Counted from the stretch's first letter, positions 14,696 through 23,106 are shown. The stretch: 32,448 bases of DNA from JAEUMD01 sp050250815 (GCA_050250815.1 JBFWNY010000039.1:1-32448), one strand, 5' to 3'. Notes: generated by a model from the sequence alone, not told the origin. Numbers and translations: made by a program.

Positions 14696-15433
14696 TTAAC
14701 GCATCAGCATGCCGATGCCCGACACGAGCAGCACGATGAGGATCGCGCTTCGCACACGTTCGGCCGGAATGCGGGCGCGCAGGCGGCGGCCGATCTCAGC
14801 GCCCAGAAGCGCTGGCACGATTGCGAGCACGGACAGGGCAATAATGTGCCCATCGACAAGTCCGGTCGCGAGCACACCGATGAGCATGGTGGCGGAGGCC
14901 AAGGTCACCCCCAGGTTGATGGCCTGCACGGAACGGGCTGGCGACAGGTCGAGGGCGAGCACATAGGGAACCAGAGGCAGCACTTGCGACCCGGTCAGAC
15001 CGGTGAGGAAGCCATTGAGTAGCCCGACCGGTATCATGAGCAGCGACGCGGCGCGGCTGCCGATGCGCCATCCCGGGCGCAGCAGGGCCAACAGGCTGTA
15101 TCCGATGACGACGCTACCCAGAATGCCAACGGCGCGCCGACCGTCGATGTGCCACAGCAACGCCAGTCCGGCTGCGATACCCGGCAGCATGGCAACGTAA
15201 AGCACGGCGAAATCGCGCCAGGTCTCGCGCAAGTGGCCGTTGCCGAGCGCGACCGCGATGTTGGTCGCCATCGCCGGGACCAGGACGAGGCTGATAGCCG
15301 TCTTGAGGCCGACCGCATAGACGAGAAAGGGCAGCGCGCAAGACGCGTAGCCGAGCCCCGTTGCGCCCTTCACGATGCCGGCTGCGATCAGGCCGGTGAC
15401 GAGAATGGCGGCGAGCTGCGGCTCGAGCAGCAT
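14696..15433 (-). CDS. TauE/SafE-family membrane permease (sulfite/organosulfonate exporter-like)
   Basis: 245 residues, the usual length, almost entirely hydrophobic with about eight predicted membrane helices in two related halves. The family hallmarks are visible: GIVKGATGLGYASCALPFL near the N-terminus and the matching LLNGFLTGLTGSQVLPLVPYVL in the second half. Members move small anions such as sulfite, sulfoacetate or other organic acids across the inner membrane; the actual substrate cannot be told from sequence. ATG at 15433 has GGAG eight bases upstream. It is followed on the same strand by the GGDEF-EAL gene after a 240-base gap, so the two are probably independent. Confidence 0.9.
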   Translation of the reverse strand: MLLEPQLAAILVTGLIAAGIVKGATGLGYASCALPFLVYAVGLKTAISLVLVPAMATNIAVALGNGHLRETWRDFAVLYVAMLPGIAAGLALLWHIDGRRAVGILGSVVIGYSLLALLRPGWRIGSRAASLLMIPVGLLNGFLTGLTGSQVLPLVPYVLALDLSPARSVQAINLGVTLASATMLIGVLATGLVDGHIIALSVLAIVPALLGAEIGRRLRARIPAERVRSAILIVLLVSGIGMLMR

Positions 15434-15485
15434 GCAACGTCTCCGCAGATCGGCCGCGCGGGGTCACATCCTGCCGGGGCAACCC

Positions 15486-16253
15486 TTATGCCGCGGAGGA
15501 TGCCGCGCTCTCGTAAGCACGGCCGCTGGCGTCAAGAAACCAGGGCTTCGTGCTCGTCCCTTGCTTCAGGGAGTACATGTAGAAGACCGGAAGCGTGGCG
15601 GGGAACATAGCCCGGTAGGCTCGGCCATTGAAAGTAACGAAAATCGCATGGGGGAATGCCGCCGCAACGGCCTCCCGCTCGATCATGTTGAGTGCCAGGT
15701 AGCGGCGGGCCCCTTCGCGGGGGCTGTCGCCGCCACGGAACCATTTGGCGGCGCAGCGTTCCAGTTCGGCGAGCATCGACTCGGGCATCGGGGCAACACG
15801 TGCCTGACGGCCGGCGAGGCGCCCGACCAGAGCCGAGAGCCGGACCGTGTCCATACCGAAGTCTCGAGCGGCTTCATCGATCTGAGCGAAGTAGCGCGTG
15901 ATCGAGCTTTCCGAATGCCCATTGAGCCGTGCGTGGGTGTCGGTCTGGCACAGCGTGAAATGCGCGCCCGGCGGATAGTTGGCGGCGATCCGGCGGGCCA
16001 TCGCCGACAGAAATTCCAGGCAGGCCACATCGGGCTGCTCGGCGGTGCTGCGCGGCCCTTTGCCCCAATAGAGCACGAACGAGACAGGCTCTGAGGCGGA
16101 GCAACGCGCAGCAACCGTGCCCAGCAGCAATTCCGGCTCGGAGGGCTGTTCGCGTTTGAACGCCCATGTGTTGAAGCTCCGCACGATATTTCGGGCGGTG
16201 GCATCGGAATACTCCAATGGCGACGAAGGCGAAGCGGCACGGGACTTGGGCAT
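15486..16253 (-). CDS. Hypothetical protein with faint resemblance to isonitrile synthases (PvcA/Dit1-like)
   Basis: 255 residues from the ATG at 16253, chosen because CTGGAG sits five bases upstream; the frame extends to an ATG at 16295 with no ribosome-binding site. No signal peptide or membrane helix. The central block, FVLYWGKGPR (59-68), PDVACLEFLSAMARRI (75-90), YPPGAHFTLCQTDTHARLNG (93-112) and then TRYFAQID, follows the order of conserved blocks I remember in PvcA/Dit1 isonitrile synthases: FVL..., PD-A---L--L---I---Y-PGA-, then a D-rich strand. That is a by-eye pattern, not a verified homology. If right, the protein could convert an amino acid to an isonitrile or run a related Fe/2-oxoglutarate-free chemistry. 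It reads away from pxpB across an AT-rich promoter region. Otherwise, treat as unknown. Confidence 0.55.
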   Translation of the reverse strand: MPKSRAASPSSPLEYSDATARNIVRSFNTWAFKREQPSEPELLLGTVAARCSASEPVSFVLYWGKGPRSTAEQPDVACLEFLSAMARRIAANYPPGAHFTLCQTDTHARLNGHSESSITRYFAQIDEAARDFGMDTVRLSALVGRLAGRQARVAPMPESMLAELERCAAKWFRGGDSPREGARRYLALNMIEREAVAAAFPHAIFVTFNGRAYRAMFPATLPVFYMYSLKQGTSTKPWFLDASGRAYESAASSAA

Positions 16254-16452
16254 CGGTACTCCAGTGATTTTTTCGAGAAAATTTTGCGGGAGCATCTATT
16301 CGAATGGAGTTTTTGTCGAGAATAAAATGGTTAATAATGGGGAGGCGATTTGCAAAACGCAAATAAATGCCAGATGTTAGAAATAGGAAAGGCAAATGAT
16401 AGTTGGCGTTATTTGTCATTCATCATGTAGATGACATTTCACAGGGGCAAGC
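16254..16452. promoter_or_regulatory. AT-rich divergent promoter region with inverted repeats
   Basis: This spacer is markedly AT-rich compared with everything around it (about 65% A+T by eye). It contains a perfect inverted repeat ATTTGC-AAAAC-GCAAAT at 16348-16364 and a second one, TGTCAT and ATGACA, at 16414-16419 and 16431-16436 (eleven-base gap). A related CAAAT/ATTTG motif recurs at 16393-16397 and 16411-16415. Both divergent genes must be transcribed from here; the repeats are candidate operators. AT-rich islands like this are also typical targets of xenogeneic silencers such as MucR in alphaproteobacteria. Confidence 0.5.
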
Positions 16453-16542
16453 ATGCTGTCGAATGATCTGGGGTGCGCCGCGCGATCTCCGCGAAGGCAC
16501 GAGCATCGCCACCAGGGGGAAAGCCGCTGCACACCGGTTGCG

Positions 16543-17292
16543 ATGCGCGTTCGGCTCATCGGCGATACCGGCGTGCAGATTGACTATGGCGACGGGCCGG
16601 CCGCCCACTTCCGGTCGGCGGTGCTGGAATTGGACCGGCGTATCGGCGCCGCGCGTCTGGCGGGCGTGATCGAACTCGTGCCCGCCTACAACTCGCTGCT
16701 CGTCATCTTTGATCCGTGTGAGACCAGCGGCGAGCTGCTGTCGCGGCAGATAGAAGAGTTGGCCGGTAGCGTTCCTGGGAGCGGCGCCCACATTGGCGCG
16801 GGCATCCAGCGGCGTGCCACGCGCACGTGGCGTATCCCCGTCGCCTACGGCGGCGTCTTCGGTCCCGACCTTGGCGAGGTGGCGGGCCGGCTGGGTCTCG
16901 AGGTTGATGCGGTGATCGCGCTCCACGCGGGGGCGCGCTACGTGGTCTCGATGCTGGGCTTCCTTCCCGGCTTCGCCTACCTGAGCGGTCTACCCGCTCG
17001 CCTTGCTGTTCCGCGCCGGGCGACACCGCGCCCGCTGGCACCACCGGGCATCATTGCCATCGGCGGCGCGCAGACGGCGGTCGGCTCGGTCGCGGGTCCG
17101 TCGGGCTGGAGCATCATCGGCCGAACGCCGCTGCGCACGTTCGATCCCCAGCGCGAGCCAGCGAGCCTGCTCGCGCCGGGAGACGGCATCGTCTTCGAGC
17201 CGGTTTGTGCCCGAACGTTCGAAGCCTTGAGTGCGGCGGGAGCGCGGGGCGGGAGCGTTTCCCACGCGGGCGACCTGCCGGTTGTCGCATGA
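16543..17292 (+). CDS. pxpB: 5-oxoprolinase subunit PxpB (KipI / allophanate hydrolase subunit 1 family)
   Basis: 249 residues from the ATG at 16543. PxpABC hydrolyses 5-oxoproline (pyroglutamate) to glutamate using ATP in the cytoplasm; PxpB and PxpC form a complex. The family signatures are clear: RLIGDTGVQIDYGDG at the start, YNSLLVIFDP (equivalent to the usual Y-S-LV-Y-P strand), LGFLPGFAYL (the hallmark), and PPGIIAIGGAQTAVGSVAGPSGWSIIGRTP, which ends the second domain. The frame is open to an ATG at 16453 with AGGGG upstream, but the extra 30 residues do not look like coding sequence and family members start near 16543. The stop overlaps the pxpC start (ATGA). No pxpA (LamB/YcsF) is found next to the pair. 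Confidence 0.9.
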   Translation: MRVRLIGDTGVQIDYGDGPAAHFRSAVLELDRRIGAARLAGVIELVPAYNSLLVIFDPCETSGELLSRQIEELAGSVPGSGAHIGAGIQRRATRTWRIPVAYGGVFGPDLGEVAGRLGLEVDAVIALHAGARYVVSMLGFLPGFAYLSGLPARLAVPRRATPRPLAPPGIIAIGGAQTAVGSVAGPSGWSIIGRTPLRTFDPQREPASLLAPGDGIVFEPVCARTFEALSAAGARGGSVSHAGDLPVVA

Positions 17293-18323
17293 GACGTATC
17301 GTCGTTCTCTCCTGCGGTCCGGCAACCTCTGTGCAGGACCGAGGACGCATCGGCTATCGGCGCATGGGGCTCGCCCGCGCCGGCGCCATGGATCAACGGG
17401 CGCTCGCAGCGGTCAACGCTCTGGTCGGCAATCCTCCGGACGCGGCGGCCATCGAGATGGCGTTCGTCGGCGGCCGGCTGGCGGTACTGGGCGCATCCGC
17501 GCGCCTTGCTGTCGCGGGCGGCGTGGCGCACTTGAGCGTCGATGGACAGGCCAGGCGGATGAACACGTCCTTCATCGTCGAGGCGGGCGCGACATTGACC
17601 ATCGGACGGGCGGAGCGCGGCAGCTATGTGATGGTTGGCGCGGAAGGCGGGATTGACGTTCCGCCGCTGATGGGCAGCCGGTCCTGCGATGTGCGGGCCG
17701 GGTTTGACGGCGTGCTTGGCCGGCGTTTGGTGGCCGGTGACGTGCTACCGCTCGCACCAGCGCCCAGTGTGGGGCGGATGGAGCTGGAATGCCCGCCGGT
17801 GTCGCTCGATCCCGATGCTCCTATCCGTATCGTTCTCGGACCGCATGAGAGCCACTTCGGAGCCCCAGGCATCGATAGGCTGCTGGGCAGCTCCTACACG
17901 GTATCGCACCACGTGGATCGCATGGCCTACAAGCTCGATGGCCCCGCGATAGGGGCGATGAGCACCACCGACCTCGTCTCGCAGCCGATCCTGCCCGGAG
18001 CGATCCAGGTGCCTCCCGACGGCGCGCCGCTGGTTCTGATGGCCGATGCCCAGACCATCGGCGGCTATCCGAGGATTGCAACCGTGATCGCGGCAGACCT
18101 CAACCGGTTAGCGCAAAAGTGGCCCGGCGAACCAGTGCGGTTCTTGGCTATCGGCGCGGAAGAGGCGCAGGCCATCGCACGGGCGGAGGCCGCGGCATCT
18201 GTTGCGGTGAGGGACGTCAGTTGTCCGGAAGCAGCTGGTGCGAATGCGGCCGGTGCACTCGACGGTGTGCAAGATGCGATGGTCGACGCCTTCGACCCGG
18301 CGATGTGGGAACTAACCCGGTAG
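17289..18323 (+). CDS. pxpC: 5-oxoprolinase subunit PxpC (allophanate hydrolase subunit 2 / biotin-dependent carboxyltransferase-like)
   Basis: 344 residues from the ATG at 17289, which overlaps the pxpB stop by four bases, so translation is coupled. Family features in order: SVQDRGRIGYRRMGLARAGAMD and NALVGNPPDAAAIE near the N-terminus, GSYVMVGAEGGIDVPPLMGSRS, then GPHESHFG, SYTVSHHVDRMAYKLDG, and QVPPDGAPLVLMADAQTIGGYPRIA, all typical of PxpC/KipA. It is the partner of PxpB in 5-oxoproline hydrolysis. The last 45 residues are an Ala-rich extension after the conserved fold. It converges with the beta-sandwich gene at 18351. Confidence 0.9.
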   Translation: MRRIVVLSCGPATSVQDRGRIGYRRMGLARAGAMDQRALAAVNALVGNPPDAAAIEMAFVGGRLAVLGASARLAVAGGVAHLSVDGQARRMNTSFIVEAGATLTIGRAERGSYVMVGAEGGIDVPPLMGSRSCDVRAGFDGVLGRRLVAGDVLPLAPAPSVGRMELECPPVSLDPDAPIRIVLGPHESHFGAPGIDRLLGSSYTVSHHVDRMAYKLDGPAIGAMSTTDLVSQPILPGAIQVPPDGAPLVLMADAQTIGGYPRIATVIAADLNRLAQKWPGEPVRFLAIGAEEAQAIARAEAAASVAVRDVSCPEAAGANAAGALDGVQDAMVDAFDPAMWELTR

Positions 18324-18350
18324 TGCCGCCTGATGCCCTGCCCGCCGGCC

Positions 18351-19376
18351 CTACTGCTTCAGCACCTCGATCTCGGCGACGTCTCCGTCGGAAACGGAGA
18401 ACTGGCGGCGGAAGACGCGGCCCTGCGAACGGGCCACGACCAGATAGCTGCCGGGCGCCAGCACATGCGAGGGCAAGGCCCCGACACTTTCGCGCACCAT
18501 CTGGCCATCGTCGGTGAGGATGCTCCAGGCAGCATCGGGCAGTGCCTCGCCGCCTTCGCGTGTGACTAGCTTGAGGGTCACGCGTGCCGACTTGTGGGCT
18601 ACCGTAGCCTCCGTGAGCTTGCCCGCTTCGACCGTCACGTCACTCTCGAGACTGGCGTTGGCGTCACCGTACGTCGAGACGATGCGGTAGATGCCGGAGT
18701 TCAAGCGGATCACGACGCCTGGTTTGGCCTTCGCCAGCACCAGCGCGCGGTTGCCAAGCTGGTCGCGTTCATCCGTCATGATATCGAAGTGGACCTTGTT
18801 GGCGTCGGTGCGTCCGGTCCCCTCAGCAACGGTAACGCGCAGTCCTCCGGCGTTGAGCACGAAAGGCTCGGTAGCCTGCACGCCATCGGCAACCGTGAGC
18901 CGGCGGGTGACGTGAGCGCGGCCGAACGCGGCATTGACCATATAGCTGCCCGCGGGCAGGCGGACCGTGGGCGATGCCTCCTTGGACGTGATGAGGAGCT
19001 TGCCGGGGACGCCGCTCGTCTTCGACTCGGCGAACACACGCCAGACGAGATCCTGCTCGATGCGCTGTCCATCTGCGGTCAGAAGCGCGACGAGCTTGAT
19101 CTGCGACGGGTCGCCTCCGCCTTCGGGGGACGTCTTCTTGACGATTGTGCTGCCTTGCGCGGGCAACCCGGTCTGCGCGGCGGGCGCAGGGGTGGCCGCG
19201 GGACGCTCGTCCGGCGCGGCGGGCGGTTGCCGTGGGACGCTTAGGTCGGTCTGCCAGCCCGGCTGTTGCTGTGCGGCAGCGGAAAGGGCGCCGGCAAGCG
19301 TCAGAAGCGCCAGCAATGCCGCGGAATACGCCGTTCGCCGCCGTGTGCCGAAGTGCGGATGTGCGCCGATGAACAT
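18351..19376 (-). CDS. Exported beta-sandwich-like protein, partner of the VWA-domain protein
   Basis: 341 residues from the ATG at 19376, which starts a good Sec signal peptide (RRR, then a hydrophobic core ending SAAA, about residues 15-37). The frame also begins with an ATG at 19493 that overlaps the stop of the VWA gene (ATGA). That start would put 39 residues ahead of the signal peptide, so it is less likely for export but is good evidence that the two genes are coupled. After a Pro/Ala linker (about 38-70) come three related segments of about 90 residues: LAWRVF-type strands with PAGSYMVNAAFG, NSGIYRIVSTYG and APGSYLVVARSQG. These repeat a (L/S)P-G-Y-(V/R)-A turn reminiscent of carboxypeptidase-regulatory or PEGA-like beta-sandwiches. 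The same turn is repeated in the VWA protein. Periplasmic; function unknown. Confidence 0.72.
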   Translation of the reverse strand: MFIGAHPHFGTRRRTAYSAALLALLTLAGALSAAAQQQPGWQTDLSVPRQPPAAPDERPAATPAPAAQTGLPAQGSTIVKKTSPEGGGDPSQIKLVALLTADGQRIEQDLVWRVFAESKTSGVPGKLLITSKEASPTVRLPAGSYMVNAAFGRAHVTRRLTVADGVQATEPFVLNAGGLRVTVAEGTGRTDANKVHFDIMTDERDQLGNRALVLAKAKPGVVIRLNSGIYRIVSTYGDANASLESDVTVEAGKLTEATVAHKSARVTLKLVTREGGEALPDAAWSILTDDGQMVRESVGALPSHVLAPGSYLVVARSQGRVFRRQFSVSDGDVAEIEVLKQ

Positions 19377-19489
19377 GCCCTCTGCCCCATCTCGCCGCAT
19401 GCCGGACAATTCGATCCAGTGGGCACTTGCGCGGTGCAAAAGCGGCGCGAGGATGGCACGGGCTGAATTGCCGATAGGACGGGAGAACA

Positions 19490-21487
19490 TCATGGCGCCC
19501 GCGGACCGACCGACAGCCGCTGCCCGGCTTCGACCTTCACGGCCTGGCGGCGCTCGGCCTCGGCCGATAGGCACCGGACAACGTAGTCGCCGGGCTCGAC
19601 CCGGGCGGATGCGTTGGCAGCCACCGAACGCAGAATGATGGCGCCGTTGCGATCGACGACGTCGCAGCGGGCAATGTTTGCGCCTTCGGGTGCGGTCAGC
19701 GAAATGCCCGACGAGGGCAGCGGCAGATCGAGCGACAGGGCGCGGCCGGCCTGGATCTCGAATGGTCGCCGGACGGACGGTGCGTTGCCGCCGAGCATGA
19801 GGGTCGCGACGTAGCGTCCGACAGGCAACTCGATGGCGATGCCGGTTACGACGCGACGCGCGCTGGCGGTGTCGCCCTCGCGCGTCACGATTGCGATTGC
19901 AGCGGGGTCGTCGAAGGCGCTGCCGTCGCGTGTCGGACGCAGCGTGAGGCGGCCGCTGGAAACGGCGAAGACTTCGCGTGTTGCCTGCCCGCTGCGGACG
20001 GCAACCGTGCGGCGGATGCTCTCCTCGCCCACATGAGCTGTGACGTAGTAGGCCCCGGTGGGCAACACGAAGGCTGGCGAGGTGTGTGCGCTGCGGGCGA
20101 CGAGGCGCCGGCCATCGCCGGCGCTTGGATCGTCGGTCTCGACGGCGAAGACGATTCCAGAAGCCGACGGCACCCCCGTTGCGGTAAGCTCGAGGCGGCC
20201 GGCCGAGAGTGTCAACGGTGTAGCCTGCTCGCTGCCCTCCGCAACGTCGATGCGTGCTTCGGCGCGGGCCAACCCATACTCGGCCACGGCCCGGTAGCGT
20301 CCTGCTGGAAGGATGGCCTCGATCGCCTTGCCGCGCGCGATCCACAGCGGTTGGCTGGACGCGGCACCACCCTCTGCGGCACCGGAAGCTGAGACAACTT
20401 CGATGCGTTCGATGCGCATCAGCGGTTCGTCCGCTTCGCTCGCGAGCTGCTGGGCGCCTGTGTCGAGACGCACGATCCCTGCACCGAGGGGCAACTGCAC
20501 GCGCGTCGTCCCGGATGCGGCAACGTCTGCGATGCCACGCGCCTCGATGTTGCCGACGTTCGCCACGATACGAACGCGGCGCGGTGGCGATTTGACCTGC
20601 AGCGTCGGGCTCGCGGTATCGGCGAGCAGCCGATCGTCTGCCGCGTCGAAAACTCTCCAGCGAACTGGGACCGTTACTTTCGCCTTGCCTGCTGCAAGCA
20701 CGGCTTCGGCGACGAGTTGCGGCGGGCCCGACGGTGCAGTGCGTTCCGTCTCCCTGGCCGGCGCAGGCGAACGGTCGGCAGTGGCAGCGGCAGTGGCGGG
20801 AGCGGCCGTGCGGCCCTGGCTCAACATGCCGCGGAGCTTGTCCAACGCGGCAGCGAGCGAAGCTGCATCCGTCACGGCGAATTGCGCACCCTTCGTCCGC
20901 CGGGCGAGGCACGAGATGGCTTCCTGCTCGGCCGGCGCGACGCCCAGAGATACGACGTGCACTTTGAGCATGGGATGGGTCGAAGCAAGACGTTCGGCAG
21001 CAGCGCAGATGTCGCCACCGCAATTGTCGAGCCCATCGTGAAAGAGGACGATGTCACCGGGCGCTGCAGGCGGCATCGTCGCGGCAGCACCTTCGATTCC
21101 AGCAACGAGCGGACCACGGCCGCGCGGGTTGAAGCGGTCCAGTGGCGCCAGCAGCCGGACGGCGTCGTAGTCCCCGAGCGGTGTCATCTGGTCGGCAGCC
21201 CGGCATCCCGGTCCGAATGCGACGAGGCCCGTGCGCCGGGTCGAGGCCACAGGCGGCAGTACGCGCTGAAGCTCACGCCGGACTGCGATGTGCTTGGCGA
21301 CCGACTCACCAACCAGAGCCCCCCACATGGAGCCCGAGGCGTCGAGGACGATCTGCAAGCTCGGTGCGGCCCCGGCGGCCTGCTGTGCGGGCGATTGTGC
21401 CTGCGCGGCGGGCACCGCCCAAAACAGAGCCAGAGTGGCGCAGGCAACCCGAAGGGAAGTGTCGTGTTTCGCCGCGGTTCGCCGCAC
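19490..21487 (-). CDS. Exported VWA-domain protein with multiple beta-sandwich-like repeats
   Basis: 665 residues from a GTG at 21487, with GGAG about nine bases upstream. Signal peptide at 1-30. A von Willebrand factor A domain follows at about 42-225. Its metal site has DASGS (Asp49, Ser51, Ser53) and Asp151 in FHDGLDNCGGDIC. The usual threonine of the G(K/R)TPL motif is glycine here (GRGPL, 123-127), so metal coordination may be weakened. Residues 230-260 are an Ala/Pro linker. The rest is a string of repeats of about 90 residues with the turn P(A/T)G-YYV or PAGRYRAVAEYG. VWA proteins of this type are usually periplasmic or surface adhesion or scaffold proteins. It is the first gene of a pair with the beta-sandwich gene. 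Confidence 0.85.
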   Translation of the reverse strand: MRRTAAKHDTSLRVACATLALFWAVPAAQAQSPAQQAAGAAPSLQIVLDASGSMWGALVGESVAKHIAVRRELQRVLPPVASTRRTGLVAFGPGCRAADQMTPLGDYDAVRLLAPLDRFNPRGRGPLVAGIEGAAATMPPAAPGDIVLFHDGLDNCGGDICAAAERLASTHPMLKVHVVSLGVAPAEQEAISCLARRTKGAQFAVTDAASLAAALDKLRGMLSQGRTAAPATAAATADRSPAPARETERTAPSGPPQLVAEAVLAAGKAKVTVPVRWRVFDAADDRLLADTASPTLQVKSPPRRVRIVANVGNIEARGIADVAASGTTRVQLPLGAGIVRLDTGAQQLASEADEPLMRIERIEVVSASGAAEGGAASSQPLWIARGKAIEAILPAGRYRAVAEYGLARAEARIDVAEGSEQATPLTLSAGRLELTATGVPSASGIVFAVETDDPSAGDGRRLVARSAHTSPAFVLPTGAYYVTAHVGEESIRRTVAVRSGQATREVFAVSSGRLTLRPTRDGSAFDDPAAIAIVTREGDTASARRVVTGIAIELPVGRYVATLMLGGNAPSVRRPFEIQAGRALSLDLPLPSSGISLTAPEGANIARCDVVDRNGAIILRSVAANASARVEPGDYVVRCLSAEAERRQAVKVEAGQRLSVGPRAP

Positions 21488-21669
21488 GCCTGTTGCTCCT
21501 CATGCCGGTCATCGGCTCGCGCAGCTCGACCGACTCGCCTGCTTCGGGTGCGGGCATTGTAACAGAACCCGATTTCCGTTAGCGAGACGGCTTCTCGGCA
21601 CGCCGGGCAACGGCCTCCCGTGCAAGATTGTCGGCACGAGCGAACGCTACAGGGACACGAGGCAACGAC

Positions 21670-22245
21670 ATGGACAACGCGACGCTTGCCCTGCTGAAGA
21701 CGCGCCGCTCCGTCAAGCCCGACCTGATGGGCGCGCCCGGACCCGACTCGCGCCAGCTCGACGAGCTGTTGACGATCGCAGCGCGCGTACCCGATCACAA
21801 GAAACTCGTGCCGTGGCGCTTCATCGTGTTCGAGGGCGAGGCGCGCGGCCGTTTCGGCGAGGTGATGGCAGCGGCGCTGGCAGCAGAAGAGAGCGAGGCA
21901 CCCTCCGAGGTCCGCCTCGAGTTCGAGCGCAAGCGCTTCGAGCGTGCACCCGTTGTTGTCGCAGTAATATCGCGCGTTACCGACAGCAAGGGCGCCCCGG
22001 AGTGGGAGCAGGTGCTGTCCTCCGGAGCGGCTGCCATGAACCTGTGCGTTGCCGCCAATGCCATGGGCTTCGGCACGAGCTGGCTGACGGAGTGGGTCGC
22101 CTACAGCCCGCGGGTGCGCGCAGGGCTGAGGCTTGGTGACAACGAGCGCGTCGTCGGCTTCGTCTATATCGGCACGCCGCGGGAGCGCTCGCCCGAGCGT
22201 GAGCGCCCGGCACTGACGGACGTCGTGACGCGCTGGAGAGGCTGA
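21670..22245 (+). CDS. Nitroreductase-family FMN flavoprotein
   Basis: 191 residues from the ATG at 21670, with GAGG eight bases upstream. It has the nitroreductase fold of short single-domain members (YdjA-like): LLKTRRSVKPD at the N-terminus for FMN phosphate binding (R12, R13, S14), the ARVPDHKKLVPWRFIV block that covers the flavin, the SSGAAAMNLCVAANAMGFGTSWLT helix and the FVYIGTPRE strand at the end. Such enzymes reduce nitro groups or quinones with NAD(P)H; physiological substrate unknown. It is divergent from the VWA gene across about 180 bases, and is followed 45 bases later by the LAS-type peptidase gene on the same strand. Confidence 0.93.
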   Translation: MDNATLALLKTRRSVKPDLMGAPGPDSRQLDELLTIAARVPDHKKLVPWRFIVFEGEARGRFGEVMAAALAAEESEAPSEVRLEFERKRFERAPVVVAVISRVTDSKGAPEWEQVLSSGAAAMNLCVAANAMGFGTSWLTEWVAYSPRVRAGLRLGDNERVVGFVYIGTPRERSPERERPALTDVVTRWRG

Positions 22246-22290
22246 GCGGATCGCGACTGGTCGCTGGGGAAGATCCGCACGAGAGATGGC

Positions 22291-23052
22291 ATGGGCAAGC
22301 TGCTCCTCCATTCGGTCGTTGCCGTCCTGCTGACGCTGCTGACGCAGATCGGCGGCATCGCATGGCTCGGCGCGCTGACGTTTAGGCGCTACGTGCTTGC
22401 ATTCGTGCTGATCTACTCGGCCCTGTCCCTGGTCACGACCTGGGTGGCGCCGATCTTCGGCAGGACGCCGCTGAGCTGCACCGCGTCAGGACCGCTCAGG
22501 GTGCAGTCGCTTCTCTATTGCGCGCTGAACAGGAATTACGTGCGGCCCGAACTCGAGGATGTGCTGGTCGATCTCGCCAAGGCGTTGGACCAGAGCCATC
22601 CGGGAACGCTCGTCCAGGTTCTCGATGCCAACTTTCCATTCCTCGACGGATTTCCGCTGATTCCGCACTTGTCCCATGATGATGGCGAGAAGGTCGACAT
22701 CGCATTCTTCTACGCGGAGCAGGGTCACTATCTGCCGGGCGCGACGCGTTCGCCCATCGGCTATTTCGCTTTCGAGGAGGGTCCAACGCGGTGTCCCAGA
22801 ACGTGGCCATCGCTGCGCTGGGATCTTGGCATGCTGCAGCCTCTCTGGCGAAAGCTCGAAGTCGATATTCCGCGAACTCGAGAAGCGGTCGTCAGGCTGG
22901 CCCAGGACCGGCGGGTCGGCAAGCTGTTCCTAGAGCCGCATCTGCAGCGTGCTCTGGGCGTCGCGCATCAGAAAGTGCGCTTCCAGGGCTGCAATGCGGC
23001 CCGCCATGACGATCATGTTCACGTCCAGCTGCGCTACGGCCGCGACTATTGA
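22291..23052 (+). CDS. Membrane-anchored LAS-type zinc metallopeptidase (MepA-like)
   Basis: 253 residues. Two N-terminal hydrophobic helices (about 5-28 and 33-55) suggest a membrane anchor. The C-terminal domain carries the LAS metallopeptidase signature. HDDGEKVD gives His129 and Asp136 (H-x6-D), and HDDHVHV gives His242 and His244 (H-x-H). The sequence before the second motif, KLFLEPHLQRALG then VRFQGCNAARHDD, parallels the end of penicillin-insensitive murein endopeptidase MepA. Such enzymes cut D-Ala-mDAP cross-links in peptidoglycan. The HLSHDDG block also carries SH ahead of DDG, as in MepA. The two-helix anchor is not a MepA feature, and other LAS enzymes (D,D-carboxypeptidases) remain possible. 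Likely in one operon with the nitroreductase gene, 45 bases upstream. Confidence 0.75.
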   Translation: MGKLLLHSVVAVLLTLLTQIGGIAWLGALTFRRYVLAFVLIYSALSLVTTWVAPIFGRTPLSCTASGPLRVQSLLYCALNRNYVRPELEDVLVDLAKALDQSHPGTLVQVLDANFPFLDGFPLIPHLSHDDGEKVDIAFFYAEQGHYLPGATRSPIGYFAFEEGPTRCPRTWPSLRWDLGMLQPLWRKLEVDIPRTREAVVRLAQDRRVGKLFLEPHLQRALGVAHQKVRFQGCNAARHDDHVHVQLRYGRDY

Positions 23053-23106
23053 CCTGCGAGTGGTCGCGGACGATGGCGCACGATCACTGTTGAAGCGCGA
23101 CCGCTC

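Noticed and set aside
19494..21023. Upstream continuation of the beta-sandwich gene frame over the VWA gene (890-codon frame)
   Set aside because: The extra translation is Arg/Gly/Ser-rich in another frame of the VWA gene, and good starts exist at 19493 and 19376.
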